Shown here piece by piece: positions 1-8,531 of a stretch of DNA of 64,000 bases (its first letter is position 1; each line of letters opens with the position of its first letter). Made by a program: the position numbers and the translations under genes. The notes under the pieces are model-generated. The model was not told where the DNA came from. It did not search any database and saw only the letters and a program-made list of their open reading frames with translations. This DNA is from Acidimicrobiaceae bacterium (GTDB taxonomy: Bacteria; Actinomycetota; Acidimicrobiia; Acidimicrobiales; Poriferisodalaceae). The stretch is taken from assembly GCA_026713105.1 (NCBI GenBank), contig JAPOPC010000044.1, positions 1 through 64,000 of the forward strand, given 5' to 3'.

Positions 1-143
1 CGCATCGACGCGACGATGCGCTCCGGTTTGTCACCGGGCCGGTATCCGCTGCGGTGGTCCTCGTTCGCCCGGTAGCTGAGCCGGCACAGGATCGCCGGCG
101 GCGCATCGTCGGGCACGGAGGGCAATTTGTCGAAGTCCGACAT
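1..143 (-). CDS. Partial unknown protein, N-terminal 47 residues
   Basis: An open minus-strand frame begins with ATG at 143 and runs off the left edge of the window. It is preceded by a good ribosome binding site (AGGAG, five bases before the start). The visible N-terminus reads MSDFDKLPSVPDDAPPAILC and shows no signal peptide or recognisable domain. It lies 36 bases downstream of the AlkB-like gene on the same strand and may share its transcript. The family cannot be named from this fragment. Confidence 0.5.
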   Translation of the reverse strand, partial: MSDFDKLPSVPDDAPPAILCRLSYRANEDHRSGYRPGDKPERIVASM

Positions 144-179
144 CGTTGCTCCTGATTCGGATTTGGCGATCCGATCGAA

Positions 180-824
180 TCAGGTCTGCGTTGCCTCGGG
201 ACCGGCGATGGTGCGGAAGGTGATCGACACGCGCCGCTGACGGGCGACCTTGTGCCCATTGCAGGTGTCTGTGCGCCGCTTGGCGATGCCATGTCGCCAC
301 CTCCAGCGTGCGTCGCCGTGCAGCAGGACGAGGCTGCGGGGCTCGAGCCGCAGCACGTACTCCTCACCGGTCGAGCCGCAAGAAAAATCCATGTCGACCG
401 CCGAGCCCAAGCTCACGGTCGCGGCGACCGATCCAAAGCAGTCCCTGTCGATATGGGGGGCAATTCCTTGCCCGGGCTCGTATTCGTTGATGATCGCCTG
501 CTCGAAGGGGCGTTGCGCGTCAATCAGGCGCACAGTTTGATCGGCCGCAGCCGCATGAATCTTGTGCGTGAGCTCGGCTAACCATGGCGGCAGCGGCCCG
601 ATGCGGGCTGACTCATCGAGCCTGCGGGTCGAGTAGTCGTACTTGTACCCGTAGTGCTGCACGCGCCGCGAGAGATCCGACAGCCACTCAGAACCGTCGA
701 TCCACCCAAGCAACGCGGCCTCCTCGTGAGCCGTCAGGAACTCCGTGAGGTACTCGAGCCCCGGAGGAGCGACTGCAGCGTCCTCAGCCAGCAGCGATAG
801 TCGCGCTTCAGTGCTCGTGTTCAC
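180..824 (-). CDS. AlkB-like 2-oxoglutarate/Fe(II) dioxygenase
   Basis: 214 residues, usual for the AlkB superfamily. These enzymes oxidatively remove alkyl groups from nucleic acid bases (or, in relatives, act on tRNA or protein) using Fe(II), O2 and 2-oxoglutarate. The iron triad is visible as HID (H124, D126) and a distal His in RWRWRHGI (H178). The 2-oxoglutarate-binding arginines lie in RRVSITFR (about R198 and R204). A YGYKYDY motif near residue 60 resembles the nucleotide-recognition lid of ALKBH8-type proteins. It starts at GTG 824, three bases after the nucleotidyltransferase stop, so it probably belongs to that operon. The exact substrate is not inferable. Confidence 0.85.
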   Translation of the reverse strand: MNTSTEARLSLLAEDAAVAPPGLEYLTEFLTAHEEAALLGWIDGSEWLSDLSRRVQHYGYKYDYSTRRLDESARIGPLPPWLAELTHKIHAAAADQTVRLIDAQRPFEQAIINEYEPGQGIAPHIDRDCFGSVAATVSLGSAVDMDFSCGSTGEEYVLRLEPRSLVLLHGDARWRWRHGIAKRRTDTCNGHKVARQRRVSITFRTIAGPEATQT

Positions 825-827
825 CGG

Positions 828-1574
828 TCAATGCGTAAGCAGTCGATACGTCGCAGCGCCTCGATCGGCAGCGTCTTGGTCGAGGATTAGCCACGATTGA
901 TGCGTCGGGTCACCCATCTCGCCTCGCCGGCGAAGTCGCTGTCGATCCTTGGGCTGCAACTCGGCGGCCATAGACAGCGGGTCCTCCACCAGGCTCAGCA
1001 GCAATGCGAGGTCCGAGCGCTGAGCGTCGGGAACATCGTCAACTTCAACTGCGCACGCCTTGCAAATGATGGACCCCAGCAATGAAGGTCGAGGCACGAG
1101 CCCCACCTGTCCTCGAAACGCGACCGGGACCATCTGAGTTCGTTTGAGCGCCTGAGTGCCGCCTGGCACCTGCAGCGTTCTGCCGGGCGGGTCGGTTGTG
1201 AGGTCGGCTCGCGGGCCTAGCCGTTCCGGCGCCAGAACATCAAGGCTGACGTCATCCCGAGTGAAGCGGTGAACGATGCCCTCTGGAGACATGCCGGCTG
1301 ATTCGAACCCGCGCTCCTGAAGCGCGCTTACGAAGTCGCGAACGGCTTGTGCTGCGACTCGCGCATTCACCAAGAAATCGAGATCCGTCGAAACCCGCGG
1401 AAGTTGAGCACGGTTTTCGAGGGCGTGCAGCAGGATCATTTGCCCGCCGATCAACGTCCAACGTTTTGTCTGGACCTCGGCAAGCTCCAGCAGCACCTCC
1501 CACAGCGTTTCTTCAATGCCCGGCAGGACGGGAAGTTCGACTGGATCACGGTCGATGACGGTGCGGTCGTTCAC
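828..1574 (-). CDS. Nucleotidyltransferase-like protein (AbiEii-like toxin candidate)
   Basis: 248 residues. The N-terminal third has the polymerase-beta-like nucleotidyltransferase pattern of AbiEii/MenT-like proteins: a glycine pair in WTLIGGQMILLHALE (G43-G44), then STDLDFLV with acidic residues D64 and D66 placed to bind metal. Toxins of this class transfer nucleotides to tRNA or other RNA. The start ATG overlaps the stop of the upstream HTH gene by four bases (1571-1574), so the two are translationally coupled, as is typical of antitoxin-toxin pairs. The C-terminal third shows no known motif. A non-toxin nucleotidyltransferase role is possible; the HTH partner favours toxin-antitoxin. 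Confidence 0.7.
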   Translation of the reverse strand: MNDRTVIDRDPVELPVLPGIEETLWEVLLELAEVQTKRWTLIGGQMILLHALENRAQLPRVSTDLDFLVNARVAAQAVRDFVSALQERGFESAGMSPEGIVHRFTRDDVSLDVLAPERLGPRADLTTDPPGRTLQVPGGTQALKRTQMVPVAFRGQVGLVPRPSLLGSIICKACAVEVDDVPDAQRSDLALLLSLVEDPLSMAAELQPKDRQRLRRRGEMGDPTHQSWLILDQDAADRGAATYRLLTH

Positions 1575-2236
1575 GCGCTGGCCAACAGCTCGCGGGCAGC
1601 GCGGCGTGAACGTTCGTCGTCTGAGTCCAACAGGTCGACTGCGACGACCGGGGCGGGGGCGACCCGCTGGCCGGCCTCGAAAGGCCAGTCATCGTCCTTG
1701 ATCACCCGCAGTCGGACATTGGGCCTGTCTGATTCCGCATCAAGAGCGAAGCGATCAGCCAGTTCGGCGACTCGTGATTCGGGCACGTATGCCTCGGACT
1801 GGTCGCTGACCACGAGGTTGACATGGTGGTGGCCCACAGCACTGACCCCGCTCGCGACCAAGCTCGGGTGCGAGAGCATCTCTGACTGCACTGCTGGATG
1901 GGCATAGAACCATCGGCTCTGGGCTCGGCTCGACAGGCGCTTGGCGAGTGGTTCGAGCCCGATCTGCAGTCGCTTTTTGGCCCGTGATCGGTCGACTGGC
2001 GATCCTCGCACGGCGTCCCGGTTGGCCAGCGCCAACACGTTCCAAGCCGACGATGGGCTCCACGGTCGGCCGGACCCGGGCCGTGCGCGTGCAAATCGTT
2101 GGACCTCAGCACGGTCAAGCACCCATGATCGTCCGATGCGGTGACCTCTCAGCTGACCTGCGGCCACCATCTGATGGACGCGACGAGGACTGACGTTCAA
2201 TTGCCTTGCAGCGATTGCGATCCCAACTGGCTCCAT
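1571..2236 (-). CDS. HTH (excisionase/MerR-like) regulator, antitoxin candidate
   Basis: 221 residues. The N-terminus (about 5-55) is a winged-helix DNA-binding domain of the excisionase/MerR type: IAARQLNVSPRRVHQMVAAG followed by GHRIGRSWVLDRAEVQRF. The remaining ~160 residues include many Ser/Arg and a segment rich in Val and Asp and are not recognised. Similar HTH proteins precede AbiEii-like nucleotidyltransferases and act as autorepressing antitoxins. It overlaps the downstream nucleotidyltransferase by ATGA. The start ATG lies six bases after a good -10 hexamer, so the mRNA is probably leaderless, and no Shine-Dalgarno sequence is needed. Confidence 0.7.
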   Translation of the reverse strand: MEPVGIAIAARQLNVSPRRVHQMVAAGQLRGHRIGRSWVLDRAEVQRFARARPGSGRPWSPSSAWNVLALANRDAVRGSPVDRSRAKKRLQIGLEPLAKRLSSRAQSRWFYAHPAVQSEMLSHPSLVASGVSAVGHHHVNLVVSDQSEAYVPESRVAELADRFALDAESDRPNVRLRVIKDDDWPFEAGQRVAPAPVVAVDLLDSDDERSRRAARELLASA

Positions 2237-2242
2237 ATCAAA

Positions 2243-2271
2243 ACACTACTGACTAAAGAAGTAATATGCAA
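2243..2271 (-). promoter_or_regulatory. Sigma-70-type promoter for the HTH/nucleotidyltransferase operon
   Basis: Reading the minus strand, TTGCAT (2271-2266) is followed by a 17-base spacer and TAGTGT (2248-2243). The A of the start codon at 2236 is the seventh base after the -10 box, consistent with a leaderless transcript. The stretch is clearly AT-richer than its surroundings. This was judged by eye, without a transcription-start map. Confidence 0.55.
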
Positions 2272-2359
2272 TCTAACTTGTAGATGTCTATGTAGCTCAA
2301 GCCACAAGAAGCAAGCCACAAGAAAGCCAACAAACCTAAAGTTCCGGGATCCCAAACTG

Positions 2360-2517
2360 CAGCTCAACTGGGCGGCATCGATGGTGTCGAAGTGGGCCCA
2401 GCGGTTGCGTGCATCGCGCAGATGCTCGAGAGTCGGCTGTGTCGTCACCGTGAGACCTTCTCGAAGGTCGCCGCTTCGTCTCGTCTCAGGAGCACGCCGC
2501 GGGCTCGGCTCCTGCAA
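2360..2517 (-). pseudogene. Possible remnant of a Swt1-like HEPN protein
   Basis: The 450-base gap between the HTH gene and the next gene holds no convincing intact gene. On the minus strand one segment translates to LEHLRDARNRWAHFDTI, which resembles the RN-x-WAH signature of Swt1-type HEPN domains. The frame has no plausible start context. After the motif it continues into unrelated sequence that overlaps the HTH gene. I read it as, at most, a decayed fragment of an earlier defence or toxin gene. Confidence 0.2.
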
Positions 2518-2689
2518 CCCCGGCTAGCACACGTGCGGTGTCCGGCTCGGCGTCGATGGAGTCGGGTGGTTCGGCGTCGCGCACACCGTGAACATCGAGT
2601 GCACCGGCTGACCCTCACCGTGCTGCGGGGCTACTCGTCTGAGGCTGCCAGCCCGACGCAGATTCCGGGTCGCTGAAGGTGCCGCTTGG

Positions 2690-3037
2690 TCAGCCGCGCA
2701 GCCACTCGGTGATGGCCACGACTGCTGAGAGCGCCACCACGATCTCGATCGGCAGCGCGACGGAGATCCACCGCAGGCGCCGGTCCAGCGCCGTGCGGTC
2801 CGCCTCGCGCTGCACGGCCGCTGTCTTGCGATCCGCCTCGCGCTGCGCGGTCATGGTCAGCGCGAACGCAGAGAACTCCGCCGCGAGCACTGTCTCGAGG
2901 TGCTGCTTGGTGACCAGGTCCGGCAGTGGCGCGGGTGTCAAGCACGACATCACGTACTCCGCGAGCGGCTCGTCGGTCTGCTCACGCAGCCAAGCGTAGA
3001 GCCGAGATCGATCTTCTTCAGACAAGGCGGTCTCCAC
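2690..3037 (-). CDS. Small coiled-coil membrane protein, EYVMSCL family copy 1
   Basis: 115 residues. The N-terminal 45 residues (SEEDRSRLYAWL..., AEYVMSCLTPAPLPDLVTK) closely match a second gene at 8532-8927. The middle (about 50-85) is Ala/Arg/Glu-rich with two AQREADR/VQREADR units that suggest a coiled coil. The C-terminus carries one hydrophobic segment (ISVALPIEIVVALSAVVAI) and a short WLRG tail. The architecture is that of a small tail-anchored membrane protein. No function is known to me. It stands alone between two toxin-antitoxin pairs. Confidence 0.65.
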   Translation of the reverse strand: METALSEEDRSRLYAWLREQTDEPLAEYVMSCLTPAPLPDLVTKQHLETVLAAEFSAFALTMTAQREADRKTAAVQREADRTALDRRLRWISVALPIEIVVALSAVVAITEWLRG

Positions 3038-3280
3038 ACGGCGTCAGCGAACTGTCGGACACCGTAGAAGGCACCAGTCTGAGGCCAAACTGAATTTCAG
3101 TTCATTTGATTGCTTGCCAGGCCGATGGCCCCGCCAGCCGACCCAACCGCACTTGGCTCGGGGCTACCTCCGAGCCGAGGGCTGGGATGTGAGAACCCGT
3201 GGCCGTAATCTGCTGGTCGGCGGCGCAGTCAGCAGGCCGTTCGCTGCTCGGGGCGTCCATCCGGTGCGGCTGTCCCCGCA

Positions 3281-3688
3281 CTACTGCCGCGCCAACCCTG
3301 CAGAACCGCCGAGCACGTCGATTCGGCGCGCCGTGGCGACGGTCGCGAGCTTGGTGTCGAAGGTGGCCAGGGCGCGGGCGTCGTGGCGCAGGGCGGTGTC
3401 GAGGACGATGGTGTAGGGCAAGCGCAGCCCGGTCTCGGCTCGCAGTGCCGCCCAGCGCAGCGGTGCATCGTGGTCGATGTCGGGGATCTCGAATGCGGCC
3501 CGCAGCGCAGCGGCTGAATCTTCGAGGACGCCGAGCTGGGCCGGGGCGACCAGGCACTCGGCCAGCGTCACCGGGTGGAGCAGGGCATCTTCGTTGCCGA
3601 TCTGGCGGTGGATGGCGACTGCCTGATGGTGGTAGTCGTCGGCAGGGTCTCGAAGCGCAACGACCCAGCTCGCATCCGCAACTATCAC
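3281..3688 (-). CDS. PIN-domain ribonuclease toxin (VapC-like)
   Basis: 135 residues, normal for VapC. The acidic cluster of the PIN fold is visible: D5 in VIVADASWVV, E44 in TLAECLVAP, and D97 and D111 in IVLDTALRHDARALATFD. These bind Mg2+ and cleave RNA; VapC toxins typically cut tRNA or rRNA. I start it at GTG 3688 because this overlaps the antitoxin stop (GTGA, 3685-3688), the classic vapBC coupling. The 243 bases between it and the preceding gene (3038-3280) show nothing recognisable. Confidence 0.85.
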   Translation of the reverse strand: MIVADASWVVALRDPADDYHHQAVAIHRQIGNEDALLHPVTLAECLVAPAQLGVLEDSAAALRAAFEIPDIDHDAPLRWAALRAETGLRLPYTIVLDTALRHDARALATFDTKLATVATARRIDVLGGSAGLARQ

Positions 3689-3924
3689 GCGGGCCAGTCC
3701 TGGGAGCGTTCGTAGAGCTCTGCGGAGCCGGCGAGCGAGCCGATCAACCCCGCACGTGCGCTGGCCCGTGACGACGGCGACCGTCCCGCCGCCGCCCAGT
3801 CCAAGATGATGTAGCGGATCAACTGGGACCGCGGCGCGTTGCCCCAACGCAGCGCAGCTTCGTCGAGGATGATGGTGATGTCGTCGGTCTCGGTGACGGG
3901 GTGGCGTGGCCGCGTAGTCGGCAT
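3685..3924 (-). CDS. Ribbon-helix-helix-like antitoxin (VapB-like)
   Basis: 79 residues. Residues about 12-45 (DDITIILDEAALRWGNAPRS) fit a beta strand followed by two helices, as in ribbon-helix-helix antitoxins that bind their own promoter. The C-terminal half would wrap the PIN toxin. I start it at ATG 3924, which has no Shine-Dalgarno sequence but lies seven bases after a TACACT box, suggesting leaderless translation. It is coupled to the toxin by a four-base overlap. Sequence similarity to named VapB families is weak, so the fold assignment is moderate. Confidence 0.7.
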   Translation of the reverse strand: MPTTRPRHPVTETDDITIILDEAALRWGNAPRSQLIRYIILDWAAAGRSPSSRASARAGLIGSLAGSAELYERSQDWPA

Positions 3925-3930
3925 GCGGGA

Positions 3931-3952
3931 AGTGTAACACCGAGTGGTACAC
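3931..3952 (-). promoter_or_regulatory. Promoter -10 and operator of the VapBC-like operon
   Basis: Two imperfect palindromes, GTGTAACAC (3932-3940) and GTGGTACAC (3944-3952), repeat with a 12-base period just upstream of the antitoxin. This is suitable for two dimers of a ribbon-helix-helix repressor. The minus-strand -10 box TACACT (3936-3931) lies within the first palindrome, so repressor binding would block RNA polymerase. No good -35 box is visible. The same site is within 70-90 bases of the divergent surface-protein gene and could affect it. Confidence 0.45.
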
Positions 3953-4020
3953 CGAGCAGCCCGGCGGGGATGACCCGCTTGAGCCATCCGATGTGCGAGG
4001 CTCGTGGTCTGATCTCTCAC

Positions 4021-6825
4021 ATGAAGCGGAAGAAGCGCCGCGCCCTAGCGGCAATCACTGCCGCGCTCTTCGCGGCCGCAGTGCTGGCTGCGGTGGGCGG
4101 CCCGCCGGTCAACGCTGCGAACACTTCCGGCGAAGAGCTCATCGACACCGATGACGACGGCATCGGCGACACCCGGGAGTTCGCCGGCTCGCACCGCTAC
4201 AACACCGCCGTCGCCCTCGCCGAGCGCTTCGCCGACGACCAGGACAACTTCTCCACCGTCATCATCGCCTCGGGCGAGACCCAGGTCGACGCCGTTGCTG
4301 CCGCCGGCCTCGCGGGCCATCTGCGAGCCCCCATCCTGCTCACTCGCTCTGGCCAGCTTCCCCACAACGTGGCCCGCTTCATCGAAGAGCACGGCATCGC
4401 CAAGGTGGTCATCGTGGGCGGCACCGCCGTCATCCCCACCGCCATCGCCGACGCCATCAAAGACCTGAACACCCGCCCCGACGTCGAGCGGCTGTCTGGC
4501 GCCGACCGCTACGCCACCGCAGCCGCGATCAGCGAGGCCATCGACGGCCCCATTGCGTCGTGGTGTGGCTCGAGCCAGCGGGCGGCCATCATGGTCAATG
4601 GCGGCGACGTCGGGCGTTCCGACTCGATCATCATCGGCCCGCTGGCGTACCGGCTCGGCATGCCGATCCTGCTCACCGAGCTGCGCACGCTGCCGGGCGC
4701 CACCCGCAAATTCATCACCGACAACAAGATCCAGCGCGTCGTCATTGTGGGCAGCGACGCTGCGGTGTCCGATCGTGTCCGCAACTCGCTGGTCAACGAC
4801 CTCAACGTGGTCACCGCTCGCCGCATCGCCGGCGGCACCGCCGCAGCGACCTCGGTGGCGCTCGCCCACGAGATGCTCAACAACTGCGGCACCGAGCTGG
4901 GCACCAACGCCGACATGGTGGCCTTGGTGAACCGCGACGCGTCCGCCGACGGCATCGCCGCGGCGCCCACGCTGGGCCGCGGCCTCGGCAACCGGGGGCC
5001 TGTGCCGATCCTGCTCGTGGGCAGCCGGCTGCCCTCGGAGGTCAGCGACTATCTCGCCTCCACGCCCGAGACCCGCTCGGGCCGCGACACCCACATGAGC
5101 ATCCTGGCCATCGGCGGCACGGCCGTGGTGAGCAGGACGGTCATGAACCAGGCCGTAGCGGCGGCACGCACTGCGGTGGGGCTCACGGCGAAGATCCGTG
5201 TCGACATCGACCCGCTCACCGGCGAGTACGAGACCCACACCACCGGCGGCGTCACCGGCGGGGTGTTCACGGTGACCTTCAGCGACGATGTGGCCCGCCC
5301 GCCGGCCAGCGGCATCGTGCGAGACACCGTGCTCGACCCCACGATGTACCGCATCAACGGGCGGCGAATCGCCGGAGTCACCTTCGACGGCACCACCAGC
5401 GACGAGCCGATCATGCTCGTCGACGAGATCTACATCACCGATCGCACGGTCACCATCAGGCTGTCGCACATCCTCGAGCCCGGCGACACCATCTCGGTGC
5501 TGGGCGGCGCCCGGGTGGGTGCGGGGGGCGACCTGCGCCGGCTCGAACGCACGTCGCTGACGCTGCCCAAGCTCACGCCCCAGCTCGACCGCTTCGCCCC
5601 CACCGTCGACATCTTGGCCGTGGCGGGCATGCAGACGTTCCGGGTGTTCATCACCGAGCCGAACCTGATCCACAACGAGCTGACCGGCGTGCTGTGGGAC
5701 GACTACATCCGCGTCACCGGCTTCGGCCTGCGTGACATCAGCCTCAGCCTCACCGGCACCACCCCGGTCGCAGGCAGCGCCGAGGTCACCGGCTCGCTGG
5801 GCCGCCACACGGCCACCCATGCGGTGGACGTCACCGTCAGCGAGCCGCTGGCCAAGGGCGACGCGATCGTCGTGGAGCGCAAGGCCGTGATCGACGAGCG
5901 GGGCGTCGGCAATGCGCTGCGCCGCTTGGTGGTGCCCGACCCGAAGGAGCCCGGCAAGTTCGAGATCTCCGCCGTGTTCGTCGGCAACCAGGTGAACACG
6001 ATCAACCAGGCCCAGGCGACGATCAGCACCCCCGCTCCGAGCCCGGTGGCGAAGATGCGCATCACCGCCCGCCCGACCGGCGCTGCCGCCGGGGCCAACG
6101 GCAACGACTGGGTGATCTTCGGCTACGACGACCGGCCGGGAGCGGACGCGGCCGAGAAGGCCGCAAGCACCAAAGCCTTCAACATCGTCGTGTTCGCCGA
6201 CGCGACCAACAAGGTCATCAACTACCTGATCTCCGAGAGCGCGCCCACGCGGGGCATCGGCCGGGTCGCCAACCTGCTCGACCTCGCCTCGGCGCTCAAC
6301 CGCAACTCGACCTTCCGCACGAATTTCACCGTCGACTACGTCCGAGACGACACAGGCCTGAAGACGAACACCAACGACGCCAAGGACACCGCGCTCGGCC
6401 CCACAGACACTGCGGGCGTCCCCCTGAGCGGCGGGGTGTCGGCGGTGGGTGTGCTCGTCAGGTTCAACGACACGGTGCAGAGCCTCACCGAGACCGGCGG
6501 CGTGTACGACATCCAGACCGATCTCGTGCGGCTGGGCTCGACCGGCTACGAGAGCGAGCTGAACTTCTCGGCTCCCACCGACGAGGTGTTCATCACCTAC
6601 TGGGCGTCGGACCCCCAGGCGCTGCCGCACCGAACCGCATTCCGCATCATCATGCCCGGCCGTGCGACGAACTATCACAACACCGAGGACACCACTCTGG
6701 ACTCCCTCGAAGGCACCCCCAGCGACCGTTTGTCGCTGAGCAGCTTCCGCCCCGACGCCCGCCTGAAGCCCCAAGCAAAGACCCCAGCGCAGATCACCGC
6801 ACTCGTAGGGCGCTTGTTCCCGTAG
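4021..6825 (+). CDS. Secreted CWB2 surface protein, EF-loop group (copy A)
   Basis: 934 residues. Signal peptide 1-32 (basic KRKKRR, hydrophobic core, VNA at the cleavage site). Residues 42-53 (DTDDDGIGDTRE) match the 12-residue EF-hand calcium loop. Three CWB2 repeats follow (about 55-385), each marked by a GS-x-RYNTA/GADRYATA box and VVIVGGTAVI-type strand; CWB2 modules anchor proteins non-covalently to cell-wall polymers. The rest (about 390-934) looks like tandem Ig-like beta domains, with FTVTFSDDV, ILEPGDTISV and a GANGNDWVIFGYDD segment shared with copies B and C. I chose ATG 4021 because it gives a clean signal peptide. It converges on the nuclease gene at 6830 with four bases between stops. 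Outer-surface location is inferred. Confidence 0.88.
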   Translation: MKRKKRRALAAITAALFAAAVLAAVGGPPVNAANTSGEELIDTDDDGIGDTREFAGSHRYNTAVALAERFADDQDNFSTVIIASGETQVDAVAAAGLAGHLRAPILLTRSGQLPHNVARFIEEHGIAKVVIVGGTAVIPTAIADAIKDLNTRPDVERLSGADRYATAAAISEAIDGPIASWCGSSQRAAIMVNGGDVGRSDSIIIGPLAYRLGMPILLTELRTLPGATRKFITDNKIQRVVIVGSDAAVSDRVRNSLVNDLNVVTARRIAGGTAAATSVALAHEMLNNCGTELGTNADMVALVNRDASADGIAAAPTLGRGLGNRGPVPILLVGSRLPSEVSDYLASTPETRSGRDTHMSILAIGGTAVVSRTVMNQAVAAARTAVGLTAKIRVDIDPLTGEYETHTTGGVTGGVFTVTFSDDVARPPASGIVRDTVLDPTMYRINGRRIAGVTFDGTTSDEPIMLVDEIYITDRTVTIRLSHILEPGDTISVLGGARVGAGGDLRRLERTSLTLPKLTPQLDRFAPTVDILAVAGMQTFRVFITEPNLIHNELTGVLWDDYIRVTGFGLRDISLSLTGTTPVAGSAEVTGSLGRHTATHAVDVTVSEPLAKGDAIVVERKAVIDERGVGNALRRLVVPDPKEPGKFEISAVFVGNQVNTINQAQATISTPAPSPVAKMRITARPTGAAAGANGNDWVIFGYDDRPGADAAEKAASTKAFNIVVFADATNKVINYLISESAPTRGIGRVANLLDLASALNRNSTFRTNFTVDYVRDDTGLKTNTNDAKDTALGPTDTAGVPLSGGVSAVGVLVRFNDTVQSLTETGGVYDIQTDLVRLGSTGYESELNFSAPTDEVFITYWASDPQALPHRTAFRIIMPGRATNYHNTEDTTLDSLEGTPSDRLSLSSFRPDARLKPQAKTPAQITALVGRLFP

Positions 6826-6829
6826 TAGT

Positions 6830-8392
6830 TCAGCATCGCAACACGCCGGGCAGTCGGGCGTCGAGCAGTGCGGTGTCGAGCAGCAGGGTGTCTGCCGGTC
6901 GGTGCGGGGTGTTGGCCGGCTGGTGTGGGGCGTTGAGCGCCAGTGCGTCGGCTGGCTCGTGTGGGGTGTCGGCCGGCTGGTTCTCGGGGAGGGGCGGAGC
7001 GAGCCGGTAGCGGCCGTCGCGGATGATGACCCGCCAGTTGTGGTCGTGGATGCGGTCGTGACAGAACCAGCACACCAGCACGAGGTTGTCGAGCCGGGTC
7101 TTGCCGCGACGCTTCCAATGGATGATGTGGTGGGCTTCGCATTCGTCGGGTGGTGCGCCGCAGCCGATGCATTCGCGGTCGCGGGCGATCAGGGCGCGTC
7201 GTTGTGCTGCGGTGGGCGCTCGGGCGGGCGTGGTCTCATACAGCGGCGTGAGTTTGTCGCCGAACAGCACCACGGAGAGGCCGGAATTGCAGATGAGCCG
7301 CTCGACCGTGCTGGCCGGTATGGGCCCGGCGCCGGCGATCTCGGCGATGCCGCCGGGTTCTCCGAGCAGCATGTCGAGGTCGGCACGAACGATGATCTGA
7401 GCGGCTGGCGCCCGATGGGGCGTGGCTTCCGGTGGAGCGTCGGCGACTGGTGCGGCTGCCGGTGAAGCATCGGCGGTTGGTGCGGATGCCGGCGCGGTGC
7501 CGAGGGTCGGTACAGGGGCCGTCGGTGTGTCGGTGGCCGGCGCAGTTGCCGCTTCGGGCGCCGGTGTGTCTAGCGCCGCGGGCGCAGGCGCGACTGCAGT
7601 TACGGCTTGGTCGAGGGCGTCGGCCATGCGCTGGTCGCGAGTGCGGACGGCCTCGCTGTCGGTGCGGCGAGCCCCGCCGCTGCCGGCCCCGCCGGCCTCG
7701 ACCCCGCCAGCCTCAGCCCCGCCGGCCTCCGCCCCGCCGGTTCCACTGTTGCGCGCACGTCGGCGGTCGGATTGGCGCAGCAGCTCGGCGTGGCGGCGGA
7801 GACGGTTCTGAATGCGTGCACCCATCTCGGCGTCGAACGAACCGCGCATCTGCACCGAGCCGTCCTCACCGTTCCAAAAGCGCACATGGCGGTTGCGCCG
7901 GTTGCGGCGATGCTGCGCGGCGAGCTCGTCGCTGCGCTGATGGCGGACCGTCCAGCGCTGTGCGGCCTTCGCGAACTCGTCTGCGGGGAGCGCCTTCGCC
8001 TGCTCCATGAGCTCGGCGTCGTCCTGGACTGCCTGGGGGCTGGTACTGCGTGCGGCCCGGGCCAGCCGTGCGGCGTTCGCGAGGCTGATCTCGCCCTGGG
8101 ACACCCCGTCGCGGGCTGCGGGTATCTGCGCGAGCTCCGCATCGGTGCGCACGTTGCGTGCAGCGTCGGACCGCGACACGCCGCCGAGCTGGTTCAGCAG
8201 CCCGGCCCCGCCGTCGCCGTGCTGTTCGCGTTGGGCGACCAGTGACGCTGCTTTGGTCTCGAGCAGCTCGACGCGGCTGCGCAGCTGCTTGGCCAGCCCC
8301 AGCGTTCGGCGCAGCTCGCCGGTGGGCGTTTGGTCGACGGCCCCGACCGCTGCGCTGAGGTGTTCCAGCGCCTGCTGCACCTGAGAGAACAT
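6830..8392 (-). CDS. DUF222/HNH endonuclease (13E12-type), copy 1
   Basis: 520 residues. The N-terminal two thirds are the helical DUF222 domain (for example LLNQLGGVSRSDAARNVRT, then FDAEMGARIQNRL). A Gly/Ala-rich stretch and a long Ala/Pro/Thr-rich insert lie at about 215-330. The C-terminal HNH domain has ECIGCGAPPDECEAHHII with the catalytic HH, NLVLVCWFCHDRIH, and CxxC pairs for structural zinc. HNH nucleases nick or cut DNA; the biological role of this very common actinobacterial family is not settled. It is convergent with copy A and preceded by an AT-richer start region with TATCAACCC. The low-complexity insert differs strongly from the copy at 26925. Confidence 0.85.
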   Translation of the reverse strand: MFSQVQQALEHLSAAVGAVDQTPTGELRRTLGLAKQLRSRVELLETKAASLVAQREQHGDGGAGLLNQLGGVSRSDAARNVRTDAELAQIPAARDGVSQGEISLANAARLARAARSTSPQAVQDDAELMEQAKALPADEFAKAAQRWTVRHQRSDELAAQHRRNRRNRHVRFWNGEDGSVQMRGSFDAEMGARIQNRLRRHAELLRQSDRRRARNSGTGGAEAGGAEAGGVEAGGAGSGGARRTDSEAVRTRDQRMADALDQAVTAVAPAPAALDTPAPEAATAPATDTPTAPVPTLGTAPASAPTADASPAAAPVADAPPEATPHRAPAAQIIVRADLDMLLGEPGGIAEIAGAGPIPASTVERLICNSGLSVVLFGDKLTPLYETTPARAPTAAQRRALIARDRECIGCGAPPDECEAHHIIHWKRRGKTRLDNLVLVCWFCHDRIHDHNWRVIIRDGRYRLAPPLPENQPADTPHEPADALALNAPHQPANTPHRPADTLLLDTALLDARLPGVLRC

Positions 8393-8531
8393 ACGTTCAC
8401 TCTATCAACCCCGTGTCACAAACAAACGTATGTACGCAACATTCGATTGTCGCAAGTCCGTGACAGCCAGATGTTCGACTTGTCGTGCTCTCCGGGTGTC
8501 CCCCGAGAGGAGGCCACGGCTCGGGGCGCGG

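Noticed and set aside
32-300. Arg/His-rich minus-strand frame at the left edge
   Set aside because: It overlaps the AlkB-like gene and the better-supported partial gene that has a ribosome binding site at 143.
4045-6774. Very long open frame antisense to copy A (and similar ones at 10309-12189, 13102-14616 and 17881-19389)
   Set aside because: High GC at third codon positions keeps the opposite strand open. The plus-strand frames have signal peptides and repeated domains; the antisense translations are Asp/Val/Gly/Arg-rich with no motif.
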